Assembly: GCA_016297555.1 (NCBI GenBank)
Contig: JAEDGK010000019.1
Location: 1-24,664, forward strand
DNA length: 24,664 nt
Source: Clostridiaceae bacterium
GTDB lineage: Bacteria; Bacillota; Clostridia; Oscillospirales; Acutalibacteraceae
Direction: 5' to 3'
Shown: positions 1-6,815 of the stretch, one piece after another
Position numbering within the stretch: position 1 is the first letter of the stretch
How the letters are laid out: the number at the start of each line of letters is the position of its first letter
Program-made: the position numbers and the translations under genes
The notes under the pieces: model-generated
Seen by the model: the letters and a program-made list of their open reading frames with translations, nothing else
The model's database searches: none
Told to the model about the DNA's origin: nothing

Positions 1-45
1 CACGATTTCCAATCGTGCTCCTTCGACCAGCTCGGACAACTCTCC
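1..45 (-). tRNA. tRNA-Ser(GGA), 5' part only, cut by window edge
   Basis: Read on the minus strand, the gene begins GGAGAGTTGTCCGAG, a class II tRNA-Ser acceptor and D-arm start. It continues to the anticodon stem CACGA, loop TTGGAAA (anticodon GGA) and stem TCGTG, where the window ends. The variable arm, T arm and 3' end lie beyond the left edge. A promoter sits about 25 bases upstream. It would decode UCC/UCU serine codons. Confidence 0.93.
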
Positions 46-69
46 GTATCTGCAAATCAATGCTCATAT

Positions 70-98
70 ATTATATATGACCGACTGCAAAAAATCAA
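70..98 (-). promoter_or_regulatory. Sigma-A type promoter of tRNA-Ser
   Basis: On the minus strand a -35 box TTGATT (93-98) is followed by a 17-base spacer and a perfect -10 TATAAT (70-75). The distance to the tRNA 5' end at 45 fits a short leader. It also separates tRNA-Ser transcription from the small gene ending at 152. Confidence 0.85.
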
Positions 99-151
99 GT
101 GTTTTTTCAAATTTATATCACAAAGTTTTTATATTCGGTGTTTTTTGCCGT

Positions 152-400
152 TTATCTCATTGCAATATCCGTATCGTCTGGCGTTAAAACGCTTGTGTTT
201 TCATACGGATAACTGCATAACACGCTGTCCATATACCGAATTCCGCAAAAATACTTGCAGATAGATGTGTTTTTAACGGCGCATCTATGCTCGCTTGTGC
301 CGTCCTGCTTATTCCACGGACACTCCGTGTTGCCGAAATCAGGATTGCTGAAATCAATATCCATATTTGCGCCTATCAGTTTATTAATTTTTTTATTCAT
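152..400 (-). CDS. Small Cys-rich protein of unknown function
   Basis: This is an 82-residue protein with a convincing ribosome binding site (GGGAGG, about 8 bases before the ATG). It has five cysteines, at about residues 27, 40, 48, 52 and 62, in a compact block reading CPWN...HRCAVKNTSICKYFCGI...LCSYP. The Cys-x3-Cys pair (CKYFC) with flanking cysteines suggests a small metal-binding or disulphide-stabilised fold. There is no signal peptide or membrane segment, so it is probably cytoplasmic. The block resembles short hypothetical proteins I recall from gut Clostridia; that is memory, not a search. It starts only 24 bases after the T-tract of the tRNA-Ala terminator with no room for its own promoter in the gap, so expression probably depends on read-through or on a promoter overlapping the tRNA gene. 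No function is assigned. Confidence 0.75.
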   Translation of the reverse strand: MNKKINKLIGANMDIDFSNPDFGNTECPWNKQDGTSEHRCAVKNTSICKYFCGIRYMDSVLCSYPYENTSVLTPDDTDIAMR

Positions 401-424
401 AATTTCCTCCCGTGAACAGTTATG

Positions 425-454
425 AAAAAAGCACGAACATAAATATGCTCGTGC
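425..454 (-). terminator. Intrinsic terminator of tRNA-Ala
   Basis: On the minus strand GCACGAGCA and TGTTCGTGC form a nine-pair stem (one G-T wobble) with a six-base loop, followed by TTTTTT. It lies seven bases after the encoded CCA of tRNA-Ala. Confidence 0.85.
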
Positions 455-460
455 TCTGTG

Positions 461-536
<76 letters not shown>

Positions 537-553
537 ATCGGTTCTGCCTGATT

Positions 554-582
554 ATATTATCACACTTTGCCTGAAAAATCAA
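554..582 (-). promoter_or_regulatory. Sigma-A type promoter of tRNA-Ala
   Basis: On the minus strand TTGATT (577-582), a 17-base spacer and TAATAT (554-559) precede the tRNA by about 17 bases. A TATAAT three bases further downstream is an alternative -10 box with a longer spacer. Confidence 0.75.
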
Positions 583-715
583 GACTAAATTTAAAAATAT
601 TTGATTAATTTAAAGCGATGGAAAAAAGTGCTTTGAATTATCAAAAACACACAGGTAATGCTACTATTGCGAGGGAAAAAGAAATAGACATTGCGTTTGC
701 TGTTTTCTTCGCTTT

Positions 716-762
716 GCCGTTCAAGGTGGGGAGGCCCGACCTTGAACGGCTTTGACTTTTTT
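716..762 (+). terminator. Strong hairpin after parC with its T-tract on the plus strand
   Basis: A perfect 12-pair stem (716-727 with 739-750, GCCGTTCAAGGT/ACCTTGAACGGC) carries an 11-base loop. It is followed on the plus strand by TTTGAC and then six T's, the layout of a plus-strand intrinsic terminator. Read on the minus strand, as parC is, the hairpin follows the stop codon but has no T-tract. It may therefore be a 3'-end stabilising hairpin for parC mRNA, the end of an unannotated plus-strand RNA, or both. Upstream on the plus strand, 583-715 holds no gene and only a -10-like TACTAT (662-667) without a clear -35 box. Confidence 0.6.
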
Positions 763-3010
763 ATTCGGCGGTAAATGTTAATTGCTCCGCTTCGTCCTCT
801 CCGCTGAGCAGCGCGCCCGCCGCAGGAAGATTCTTAGCTCTGTATCTGTGCGGCTTTGCAAACTCGCCCTCGCGGTAATCGCGCGCAGATATGAGCCTGT
901 GACCCTTTTTCAGCGTCATAACTCCGACGCCGATTGTATCCTTTGTGGTTTTGGGAAGAATGACCGCCGTATTGACAAGCAGATGCCTGCCTGCACTTGA
1001 AGATACTACAAGCTCTTTATCCTCTCTGATATACATAAGAGCGGCAACGGGTGATTTGTCGGAAAAAGCCTTTATCAGCTTTTTGCGCTTTGTGAGGGTC
1101 TGATAAGCTTTCATATCGACCTTTGCCGCCTTGCCGTTTTCAAAGAAAAACATCATATATCCGCCGTAGTCATCAGTAACGGCAAGATAAATCGGTGTTT
1201 CGCCGTCCTCCATTTCAAGCTTTGCGGGAATATAATCGCCGAGCACACTCGCTTTTGAATCCTCAAAAGCGGAAGCGTTGGTTTTATAAACCTGACACTT
1301 GTTTGTAAAGAAAAGCAACTCTTTGGCGTTTGTTGTTTCAAAGGTCTGGACTATTTCGTCGCCGTCTTTTAGCTTGTTTGCTCCGCTCATTCTGAGCGAC
1401 AGCGGAGTAATCTTTTTGAAATATCCCTCGCGCGTAAAGAAAAGGTGAACGGGATAATCGGGAATTTCGTCGGCAACGGGAGTATCGTCTATCTCGTTTG
1501 AATAAATAATTTCTGTTTTGCGCGGCATAGAATACTTTTTGATTACCTCTTTAAGCTCGAAAATTATTATCTGCTTAACTCTTTTCGGGCTGTTGAGAAT
1601 ATCGTTCAAATCGGCTATTGCGGTTTCGAGCTTTTCGATATCCTGCAAGCGTTTCAGAATATATTCTTTATTTAAGTGGCGAAGCTTGATTTCTGCAACA
1701 TATTCCGCCTGAATTTTATCGATTTTAAAGCCGATCATCAGGTTGGGAACAACCTCGCTCTCCTCCTCGGTGTTTCTGATAATCTTTATCGCCTTATCGA
1801 TATCAAGGAGGATTTTTTCAAGACCGCGCAGCAAATGCAGCCTGTCCGTCGCCCGTTTCAAATCAAACGCCGTTCTGCGTCTGACGCAGTCCGTGCGGAA
1901 ATCTATCCATTCGCCGAGCAGCTCCGCAACGCCGAGAACCCTCGGCTTTCCTTTAATCAGGACATTGAAATTGCATGAAAAGGTATCCTGAAGCGGAGTA
2001 GAATCATAAAGCTTTTTCATCAGCTTTTCGGGGTCTGTGCCTTTTTTGATATCGATTGTAATTTTCAAGCCGTTTTTATCGGTTTCATCGCGGATATCGC
2101 TTATTTCTTTGATTGAACCCGCTTTAATCTTCTCAACAATCTTATCAATAATCGCTTCTGAGGTTGTTGTGGGCGGGATTTCGGTTATATCAATACAGCC
2201 GTTTGACTTATCGTAGCTGTATTTTGCCCTTACCTTGAAGCCCCCCCTGCCCGTGCGGTAGATTTCATCCATCACGGCATTGTCATAAACAAGGAAGCCT
2301 CCGCCTGCAAAATCAGGTCCTTTAAGGGTTTCGGAAACATCGTGCTTGGGATTTTTGATAAGCTCTATTGTAGTCTGACAAACCTCCGCAAGATTAAACG
2401 AGCAGATGGAGCTTGCCATACCCGCAGCAATGCCCGTGTTTGCATTAACGAGAACGCTCGGAAATGTAACGGGCAGCAAAACAGGCTCTTTCATTGTGTT
2501 ATCGTAATTATCGACAAAATCAACGGTATCCTTGTCGATATCGGTAAACAGCTCGGCGCATATTTTATCGAGCTTTGCCTCGGTGTATCGGGAAGCCGCC
2601 CACATCATATCTCTTGAATAAGCCTTGCCGAAGTTACCCTTTGAGTCAACATAAGGGTGAAGCAACGCCTCGTAGCCCTTTGAAAGACGCACCATTGTTT
2701 CGTAAATAGCAGCGTCGCCGTGGGGATTGAGCTGCATTGTTCTGCCGACAATGTTGGCAGATTTTGAGCGGTTGCCCGTCAGCAAGCCCATTTTATACAT
2801 TGTATAAAGAATTTTTCTGTGAGAGGGCTTGAAGCCGTCAATTTCGGGAATGGCGCGGGACATAATGATACTCATTGCATAGGGCATAAAGTTATTTTCG
2901 AGCGTGTCAATAATCGGCTGATTAACAACATCGCCCGCGCCCAGAATATGAGTTTTGCTGTCAAGGGGTTCTGTCTGCCTCTCGGCTTCCTTTTTTGGTT
3001 TTTTAGCCAT
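761..3010 (-). CDS. parC: Type IIA DNA topoisomerase, subunit A (ParC/GyrA family)
   Basis: This is a 749-residue breakage-reunion subunit; with the upstream ParE it would pass one DNA duplex through another. The active-site pair Arg141-Tyr142 lies in AASRYTEAKL. The N-terminal helix-turn-helix region reads SRAIPEIDGFKPSHRKILY (about 51-69), and the DNA-gate helix reads LNPHGDAAIYETMVR (about 94-108), against YHPHGDSAVYDT in classical GyrA. Residue 100 is Ala where E. coli GyrA has the quinolone-contact Ser83. A C-terminal propeller is present (about 500-735), but I see no QRRGGKG GyrA-box, which argues for a topo IV-like relaxase/decatenase rather than a supercoiling gyrase. The start is preceded by GGAG at a good distance and lies 23 bases after parE. 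The family is common in Clostridia, where it is usually annotated as DNA gyrase or topoisomerase IV subunit A. Confidence 0.93.
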   Translation of the reverse strand: MAKKPKKEAERQTEPLDSKTHILGAGDVVNQPIIDTLENNFMPYAMSIIMSRAIPEIDGFKPSHRKILYTMYKMGLLTGNRSKSANIVGRTMQLNPHGDAAIYETMVRLSKGYEALLHPYVDSKGNFGKAYSRDMMWAASRYTEAKLDKICAELFTDIDKDTVDFVDNYDNTMKEPVLLPVTFPSVLVNANTGIAAGMASSICSFNLAEVCQTTIELIKNPKHDVSETLKGPDFAGGGFLVYDNAVMDEIYRTGRGGFKVRAKYSYDKSNGCIDITEIPPTTTSEAIIDKIVEKIKAGSIKEISDIRDETDKNGLKITIDIKKGTDPEKLMKKLYDSTPLQDTFSCNFNVLIKGKPRVLGVAELLGEWIDFRTDCVRRRTAFDLKRATDRLHLLRGLEKILLDIDKAIKIIRNTEEESEVVPNLMIGFKIDKIQAEYVAEIKLRHLNKEYILKRLQDIEKLETAIADLNDILNSPKRVKQIIIFELKEVIKKYSMPRKTEIIYSNEIDDTPVADEIPDYPVHLFFTREGYFKKITPLSLRMSGANKLKDGDEIVQTFETTNAKELLFFTNKCQVYKTNASAFEDSKASVLGDYIPAKLEMEDGETPIYLAVTDDYGGYMMFFFENGKAAKVDMKAYQTLTKRKKLIKAFSDKSPVAALMYIREDKELVVSSSAGRHLLVNTAVILPKTTKDTIGVGVMTLKKGHRLISARDYREGEFAKPHRYRAKNLPAAGALLSGEDEAEQLTFTAE

Positions 3011-3033
3011 ATTTTTAACTCCGTAATATCAGA

Positions 3034-5022
3034 TTATGAAACATCAGCCATATCAATATAAAGATGACCGTTTTCGGAAATATGCTCCTTGCGCCCGACA
3101 AGATTGTCGCCGAGAAGCAAATCAAATTTATCGGCAGTTTCCTGCGCGAAGGAGGGCTCAATTTTTATAAGCCGCCTTGTGGCAGGATTCATGGTTGTAA
3201 GCCACATCATATCGGGGTCATTTTCACCGAGACCTTTTGAGCGCTGAACGGTGTATTTTTTATCGCCGATTTGAGCCACGGCGTCAAGACGCTCCTTTTC
3301 GGAATAGGCAAACCATGTTTCATCGCCGCAGGTTATTTCATAAAGCGGCGACTCTGCAATAAACACCTTGCCCTCTTCAATCAAAGTAGGCATAAGACGG
3401 TAAATCATTGTGAGAATAAGCGTTCTGATATGGAAGCCGTCAACATCGGCATCGGTACAGATGATTATTTTGCTCCAGCGAAGCAAATCAAGGTTAAAGG
3501 AAATCATATCCTTTCCCTTTTTCTGCTTTGCGCCGACTTCAACTCCACAGCCGATTACTTTTATAAGGTCGGTTATAATCTCGCTCTTGAAAATTCGGTC
3601 ATATTCGGATTTAAGACAATTCAGAATTTTACCGCGAACGGGAATTATTGCCTGAAATTCGGAATTTCTTGACTGCTTACAAGCTCCGAGAGCCGAATCA
3701 CCCTCAACAATGAAAAGCTCGCGCACGGAAACATCCTTACTTCTGCAATCAACGAATTTCTGAATTCGGTTTGTGAGATTTCCTACATTCTGAATCAGCG
3801 ATTCTTTCATACCGAGCCTTGTTTTTTCCGCTTTAACGCGGCTTCGCATATTGATAAGAACCTGCTCGGCAATTTTATCGGCTTCAATCGGATTTTCGAT
3901 GAAGTAAACCTCAAGCTGATGCTTGATAAACTCGGTCATTGCATCCTGAATGAATTTGTTGGTTATTGCCTTTTTGGTCTGGTTGGCATAGGATGTCTGA
4001 GTTGAGAAAGAGGAAATTACAAGGACAAGGCAGTCCTCGATATCCTGAAAGGTTATCTTGCTGTCGCTCTTTTGATATTTGCCGCTCTGCTTGATGTATT
4101 GGTCAATCTGATAAACGAAGCCGAGCCTTGCCGCCTTATCGGGTGAGCCGCCGTTTTCAAGAAAGCTTGAATTGTGATAAAACTCTTTGAGCTGAATTTT
4201 ATTGGAAAAGGTGAGCGACATATTCATTTTAAGCTTATAGTCGTCCAAATCCTCACGGTCGCGCCCTACCCTTTCGCCGTACCAGGTCTGAATGCCCGTC
4301 AGCGCGCTGTCGCCGACATATTCCTTGACATAATCTTCAATGCCGTTTTCATAAATATACTCAAAGGTTTCAAAGGTTTTGCCCGTTTGGTTTTTCAGAA
4401 TAAAACGGACTCCCGCATTTACAACCGCCTGTTTTTTGAGAGTATCCTGAAAATATTCAAGCGGAATGTCAATATCCGTAAAAACCTCAAGGTCGGGGCG
4501 CCACTTAATTCTTGTGCCCGTGTCGCGCTTTGAATATTCTTCCTTAATCATTTTGCCGACAGGCTCGCCCTTTTCAAAGCGGAGCAAATATCTGAAACCG
4601 CCCGCATGAATTTCCGCTTCCATATATTCGGAAGCATACTGAGTTGAGCAAAGGCCGAGACCGTTAAGACCGAGAGAATATTCGTAGCTGCCGTTGTTAT
4701 TGGTGTCATATTTTCCGCCTGCATAAAGCTCACAGAAAACAAGCTCCCAATTATATCTTCCCTCTTTATTGTTAAAATCCACGGGGATGCCTCTGCCGAA
4801 ATCCTGAACCTCGATTGAATTATCGGCATAGCGTGTAACGATTACTTTATCTCCGTAGCCCTCTCTTGCCTCGTCGATTGAATTGGATATAATTTCAAAC
4901 GCCGCGTGCTCGCAGCCGTCAAGACCGTTAGAGCCGAAAATTACCGCGGGTCTTTTTCTGACTCTGTCCGCACCCTTGAGGGCGACGATGCTTTCGTTAT
5001 TGTATTCGGGCTTTTTAGCCAT
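3034..5022 (-). CDS. parE: Type IIA DNA topoisomerase, subunit B (ParE/GyrB family)
   Basis: This is the 662-residue ATPase/TOPRIM subunit, partner of the downstream ParC. GHKL ATPase motifs are visible: the N-box with Glu43 and Asn47, DFGRGIP (74-80), the glycine lid GLNGLG (118-123; GLHGVG in classical GyrB) and the QTK lysine (348-350). TOPRIM has VEGDSA (Glu440), DADVDG (Asp524, Asp526) and the closing KGLGE (596-600). The ATG at 5022 was chosen because GGGAGGA lies eight bases upstream and the proteins align from MAKKPEY; the open frame continues 70 codons further up through the promoter, so the longer form is rejected. The N-terminal MAKKP is shared with parC. It forms a two-gene operon with parC, driven by the promoter at 5063-5090. 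Confidence 0.94.
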   Translation of the reverse strand: MAKKPEYNNESIVALKGADRVRKRPAVIFGSNGLDGCEHAAFEIISNSIDEAREGYGDKVIVTRYADNSIEVQDFGRGIPVDFNNKEGRYNWELVFCELYAGGKYDTNNNGSYEYSLGLNGLGLCSTQYASEYMEAEIHAGGFRYLLRFEKGEPVGKMIKEEYSKRDTGTRIKWRPDLEVFTDIDIPLEYFQDTLKKQAVVNAGVRFILKNQTGKTFETFEYIYENGIEDYVKEYVGDSALTGIQTWYGERVGRDREDLDDYKLKMNMSLTFSNKIQLKEFYHNSSFLENGGSPDKAARLGFVYQIDQYIKQSGKYQKSDSKITFQDIEDCLVLVISSFSTQTSYANQTKKAITNKFIQDAMTEFIKHQLEVYFIENPIEADKIAEQVLINMRSRVKAEKTRLGMKESLIQNVGNLTNRIQKFVDCRSKDVSVRELFIVEGDSALGACKQSRNSEFQAIIPVRGKILNCLKSEYDRIFKSEIITDLIKVIGCGVEVGAKQKKGKDMISFNLDLLRWSKIIICTDADVDGFHIRTLILTMIYRLMPTLIEEGKVFIAESPLYEITCGDETWFAYSEKERLDAVAQIGDKKYTVQRSKGLGENDPDMMWLTTMNPATRRLIKIEPSFAQETADKFDLLLGDNLVGRKEHISENGHLYIDMADVS

Positions 5023-5062
5023 TCGGTCAATCCTCCCAAATTTTGCAAATTTTACCGATATT

Positions 5063-5090
5063 ATTATACCACATATTGAATCAATGTCAA
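5063..5090 (-). promoter_or_regulatory. Strong promoter of parE-parC
   Basis: On the minus strand there is a consensus -35 TTGACA (5085-5090), a 16-base spacer and a consensus -10 TATAAT (5063-5068). The -10 box is preceded by TGG, giving an extended -10 element. The leader to the parE ATG is about 35 bases. Confidence 0.9.
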
Positions 5091-5126
5091 GCATCGGCAC
5101 TATCTGTTGATGATATTTTAGTGTAA

Positions 5127-5156
5127 AATACCGCCGAAAATACGGCAAATACGGCG
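5127..5156 (-). repeat. Three short GCCGTATTT-like repeats upstream of the parE promoter
   Basis: On the minus strand CGCCGTATTT, GCCGTATTTT and CGGCGGTATTTT follow one another directly, about 40 bases upstream of the -35 box of parE. CGCCG and CGGCG could also pair into a weak hairpin. The position between the preceding terminator and the promoter would suit a regulator binding site, but no regulator is known from this sequence. Confidence 0.35.
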
Positions 5157-5174
5157 ATTTTTCTTCTGTTTGCA

Positions 5175-5212
5175 AAAGAAAAAGCATCCGACGCCTTTTA
5201 AACGCCGAATGC
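5175..5212 (-). terminator. Terminator of the tmk-to-trhP operon
   Basis: On the minus strand GCATTCGGCG (5203-5212) pairs with CGTCGGATGC (5184-5193), including two wobble pairs, and is followed by TTTTTCTTTT. It lies about ten bases after the stop codon of the last gene of the operon. Confidence 0.8.
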
Positions 5213-5221
5213 CGTTGATTT

Positions 5222-5557
5222 TTAAAACACAACGCTTTTCTTTTTGCCGTTTTTATTAACGGGATGTTCTTTTATTCTGACAAGATAATCGATGTTCAGC
5301 ATTTCTTCGCCGTCTTTTGTTTTAACGGTCAGAAAGTTACCGGATACTCCGACAACAGAGCACTCGATAACAGAGCTGAAATTTGTTAGATAAACCAAGC
5401 AGTCTTTGCCTATATATCTGTTAAATATGTCACTCATTTCAGTAATTCCTCTTTTCTTTCGTTTTCTTATTATTTTTCTGACATTCTGCTCACTTTTCCT
5501 CTGATAAAAAATAATGAAGAAAATCAGGAGAAGCGGGATAAATACTGCATGATTCAA
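5222..5557 (-). CDS. Membrane-anchored protein with predicted small beta-barrel, unknown function
   Basis: The proposed start is a TTG at 5557 giving 111 residues. It overlaps the trhP stop in a TTGA junction and has AAGGAAG nine bases upstream. This form has an N-terminal transmembrane helix (about residues 4-18, VFIPLLLIFFIIF), then a strongly basic stretch (KIIRKRKKRG, 28-37) that would hold the rest in the cytoplasm. A domain from residue 41 on (YIGKDCLVYLTNFS...GVSGNFLTVKTKDGEEMLNIDYLVRIKEHP) looks like a small five-stranded Sm/SH3-like barrel, ending in a Lys-rich NKNGKKKS tail. An internal ATG at 5437 (71 residues, GAGGA about nine bases upstream) would give a soluble form and is what a gene caller might pick. 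I prefer the long form because the hydrophobic-plus-basic segment is coding-like and I recall relatives in Ruminococcaceae with the same architecture. It is the last gene of the operon; its function is unknown. Confidence 0.65.
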   Translation of the reverse strand: MNHAVFIPLLLIFFIIFYQRKSEQNVRKIIRKRKKRGITEMSDIFNRYIGKDCLVYLTNFSSVIECSVVGVSGNFLTVKTKDGEEMLNIDYLVRIKEHPVNKNGKKKSVVF

Positions 5558-6804
5558 AGCACCGCACTTCCTTTTCTTTCCATTCTGAGATATGCCCCCG
5601 ACGGAACAGGCTCGGGGCAATCAAAGCTCAGGCTCATCATAGGATGCGGAGCATTGTCAATCTGCTCACCGTCGGCATTTTTCAGATTTCTGACCGTTAC
5701 TTTAAAAGGCTTTTTGCCCTTTATCATAACTTCAAGCTCATCGCCCTCAAAAAATCTGTTTCTCTGCGAAGCATAGAGCACTCCGTTTTCCCATCTGTCG
5801 GCAATAGCCGCAACATCCCACTCTCTGACATAGCCGCCCTCATAAAAGATTTGAGCGTCGTCCATAGGGTCGGAAAAATAAAAGCCCGTGCAATAGCGGC
5901 GGTTGCTGACTTTTTTAACCTCATCAACTATCCATTGCTCAGGTTTATAATCCGATGAAAAACCCGAAGCCTCATAGCCGTCAAGCGCACAGCGGTAAGC
6001 ATTAACCGAAACCGCAGTATAATAAGCCGATTTTGCCCTGCCTTCAATTTTAAAGCTGTCAATTCCCGCTTTTGCAAGCTCGGGAATATGCTCAATCAGG
6101 CACATATCGCGGGAGTTCATTATGTAAGTGCCGCTTTCGTCCTGCTCAACGGGGAAATACTCGCCGGGTCTTTTTTCTTCAAGCAGGGAATAACGCCAGC
6201 GGCAGGGCTGAGCGCAGTCTCCCCTGTTTGAATCTCTGCCCGTCATATAATTGGACAAAAGACACCTGCCCGAAAACGAAACGCACATTGCTCCGTGAAC
6301 AAAGCACTCAATTTCAAGCTCCTTTGGAGTTTTTGCCCTGATTTCGGCGATTTCTTCAAGAGAAATCTCCCTTGCTGTAACAATTCTTTTTGCGCCCATT
6401 TCATAAAACGCACGAGCCGCGGCGTAATTGGTTATGCCCGCCTGAGTGGAAATATGAATTTCCACATCCGGCGCATATTTACGGGCAAGGTTCATAACAC
6501 CGATATCCGTTATTATAAACGCATCAACGCCGCTCTGCTCTGCAAACTTGAAGAACGCTTCAAGCCTGCAAAGCTCGCTGTTGCGCGGCACCGTGTTACA
6601 GGTGAGATAAACCTTAACGCCTTTTGAATGGGCATAATCGCAGGCTTTTTTAAGCTCGTCCCCGCCGAAGCTTGCGGCGGCGGTTCTCATGCCGAAGCAA
6701 TCGGAGCCAAGATAAACCGCATCCGCGCCAAACTCAACAGCGGCGGCAAGGCGCTCGCTGTCACCCGCAGGCGCAAGCAACTCGGGTTTTAAAAAATCAT
6801 TCAT
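5554..6804 (-). CDS. trhP: U32 family protein, tRNA uridine hydroxylation factor TrhP-like
   Basis: This 416-residue protein belongs to peptidase family U32, YegQ/TrhP branch. Family members act in prephenate-dependent hydroxylation of wobble uridine 34 to 5-hydroxyuridine in tRNA, not as true proteases. The N-terminal TIM-barrel start reads PELLAPAGDSERLAAAVEFG (8-27). The U32 signature ECFVHGAMCVSFSGRCLLS (166-184) is followed by CAQPCRWRY (197-205), giving four cysteines (174, 181, 197, 201) in the spacing expected for an iron-sulphur site. A C-terminal small barrel (about 330-410) is present. The start is 11 bases after mltG, and its AGGAG overlaps the mltG TAG stop. Neighbouring mltG matches the B. 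subtilis yrrL-yrrM-yrrN-yrrO order, though the yrrM (trmR) methyltransferase is absent here. It could be one of two paralogues in the genome. Confidence 0.88.
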   Translation of the reverse strand: MNDFLKPELLAPAGDSERLAAAVEFGADAVYLGSDCFGMRTAAASFGGDELKKACDYAHSKGVKVYLTCNTVPRNSELCRLEAFFKFAEQSGVDAFIITDIGVMNLARKYAPDVEIHISTQAGITNYAAARAFYEMGAKRIVTAREISLEEIAEIRAKTPKELEIECFVHGAMCVSFSGRCLLSNYMTGRDSNRGDCAQPCRWRYSLLEEKRPGEYFPVEQDESGTYIMNSRDMCLIEHIPELAKAGIDSFKIEGRAKSAYYTAVSVNAYRCALDGYEASGFSSDYKPEQWIVDEVKKVSNRRYCTGFYFSDPMDDAQIFYEGGYVREWDVAAIADRWENGVLYASQRNRFFEGDELEVMIKGKKPFKVTVRNLKNADGEQIDNAPHPMMSLSFDCPEPVPSGAYLRMERKGSAVL

Positions 6805-6815
6805 AAGCTATGCTC

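Noticed and set aside
5023..5232. 70-codon N-terminal extension of parE
   Set aside because: It runs through a consensus promoter and the previous terminator; the ATG at 5022 has a perfect ribosome binding site and begins the conserved part.
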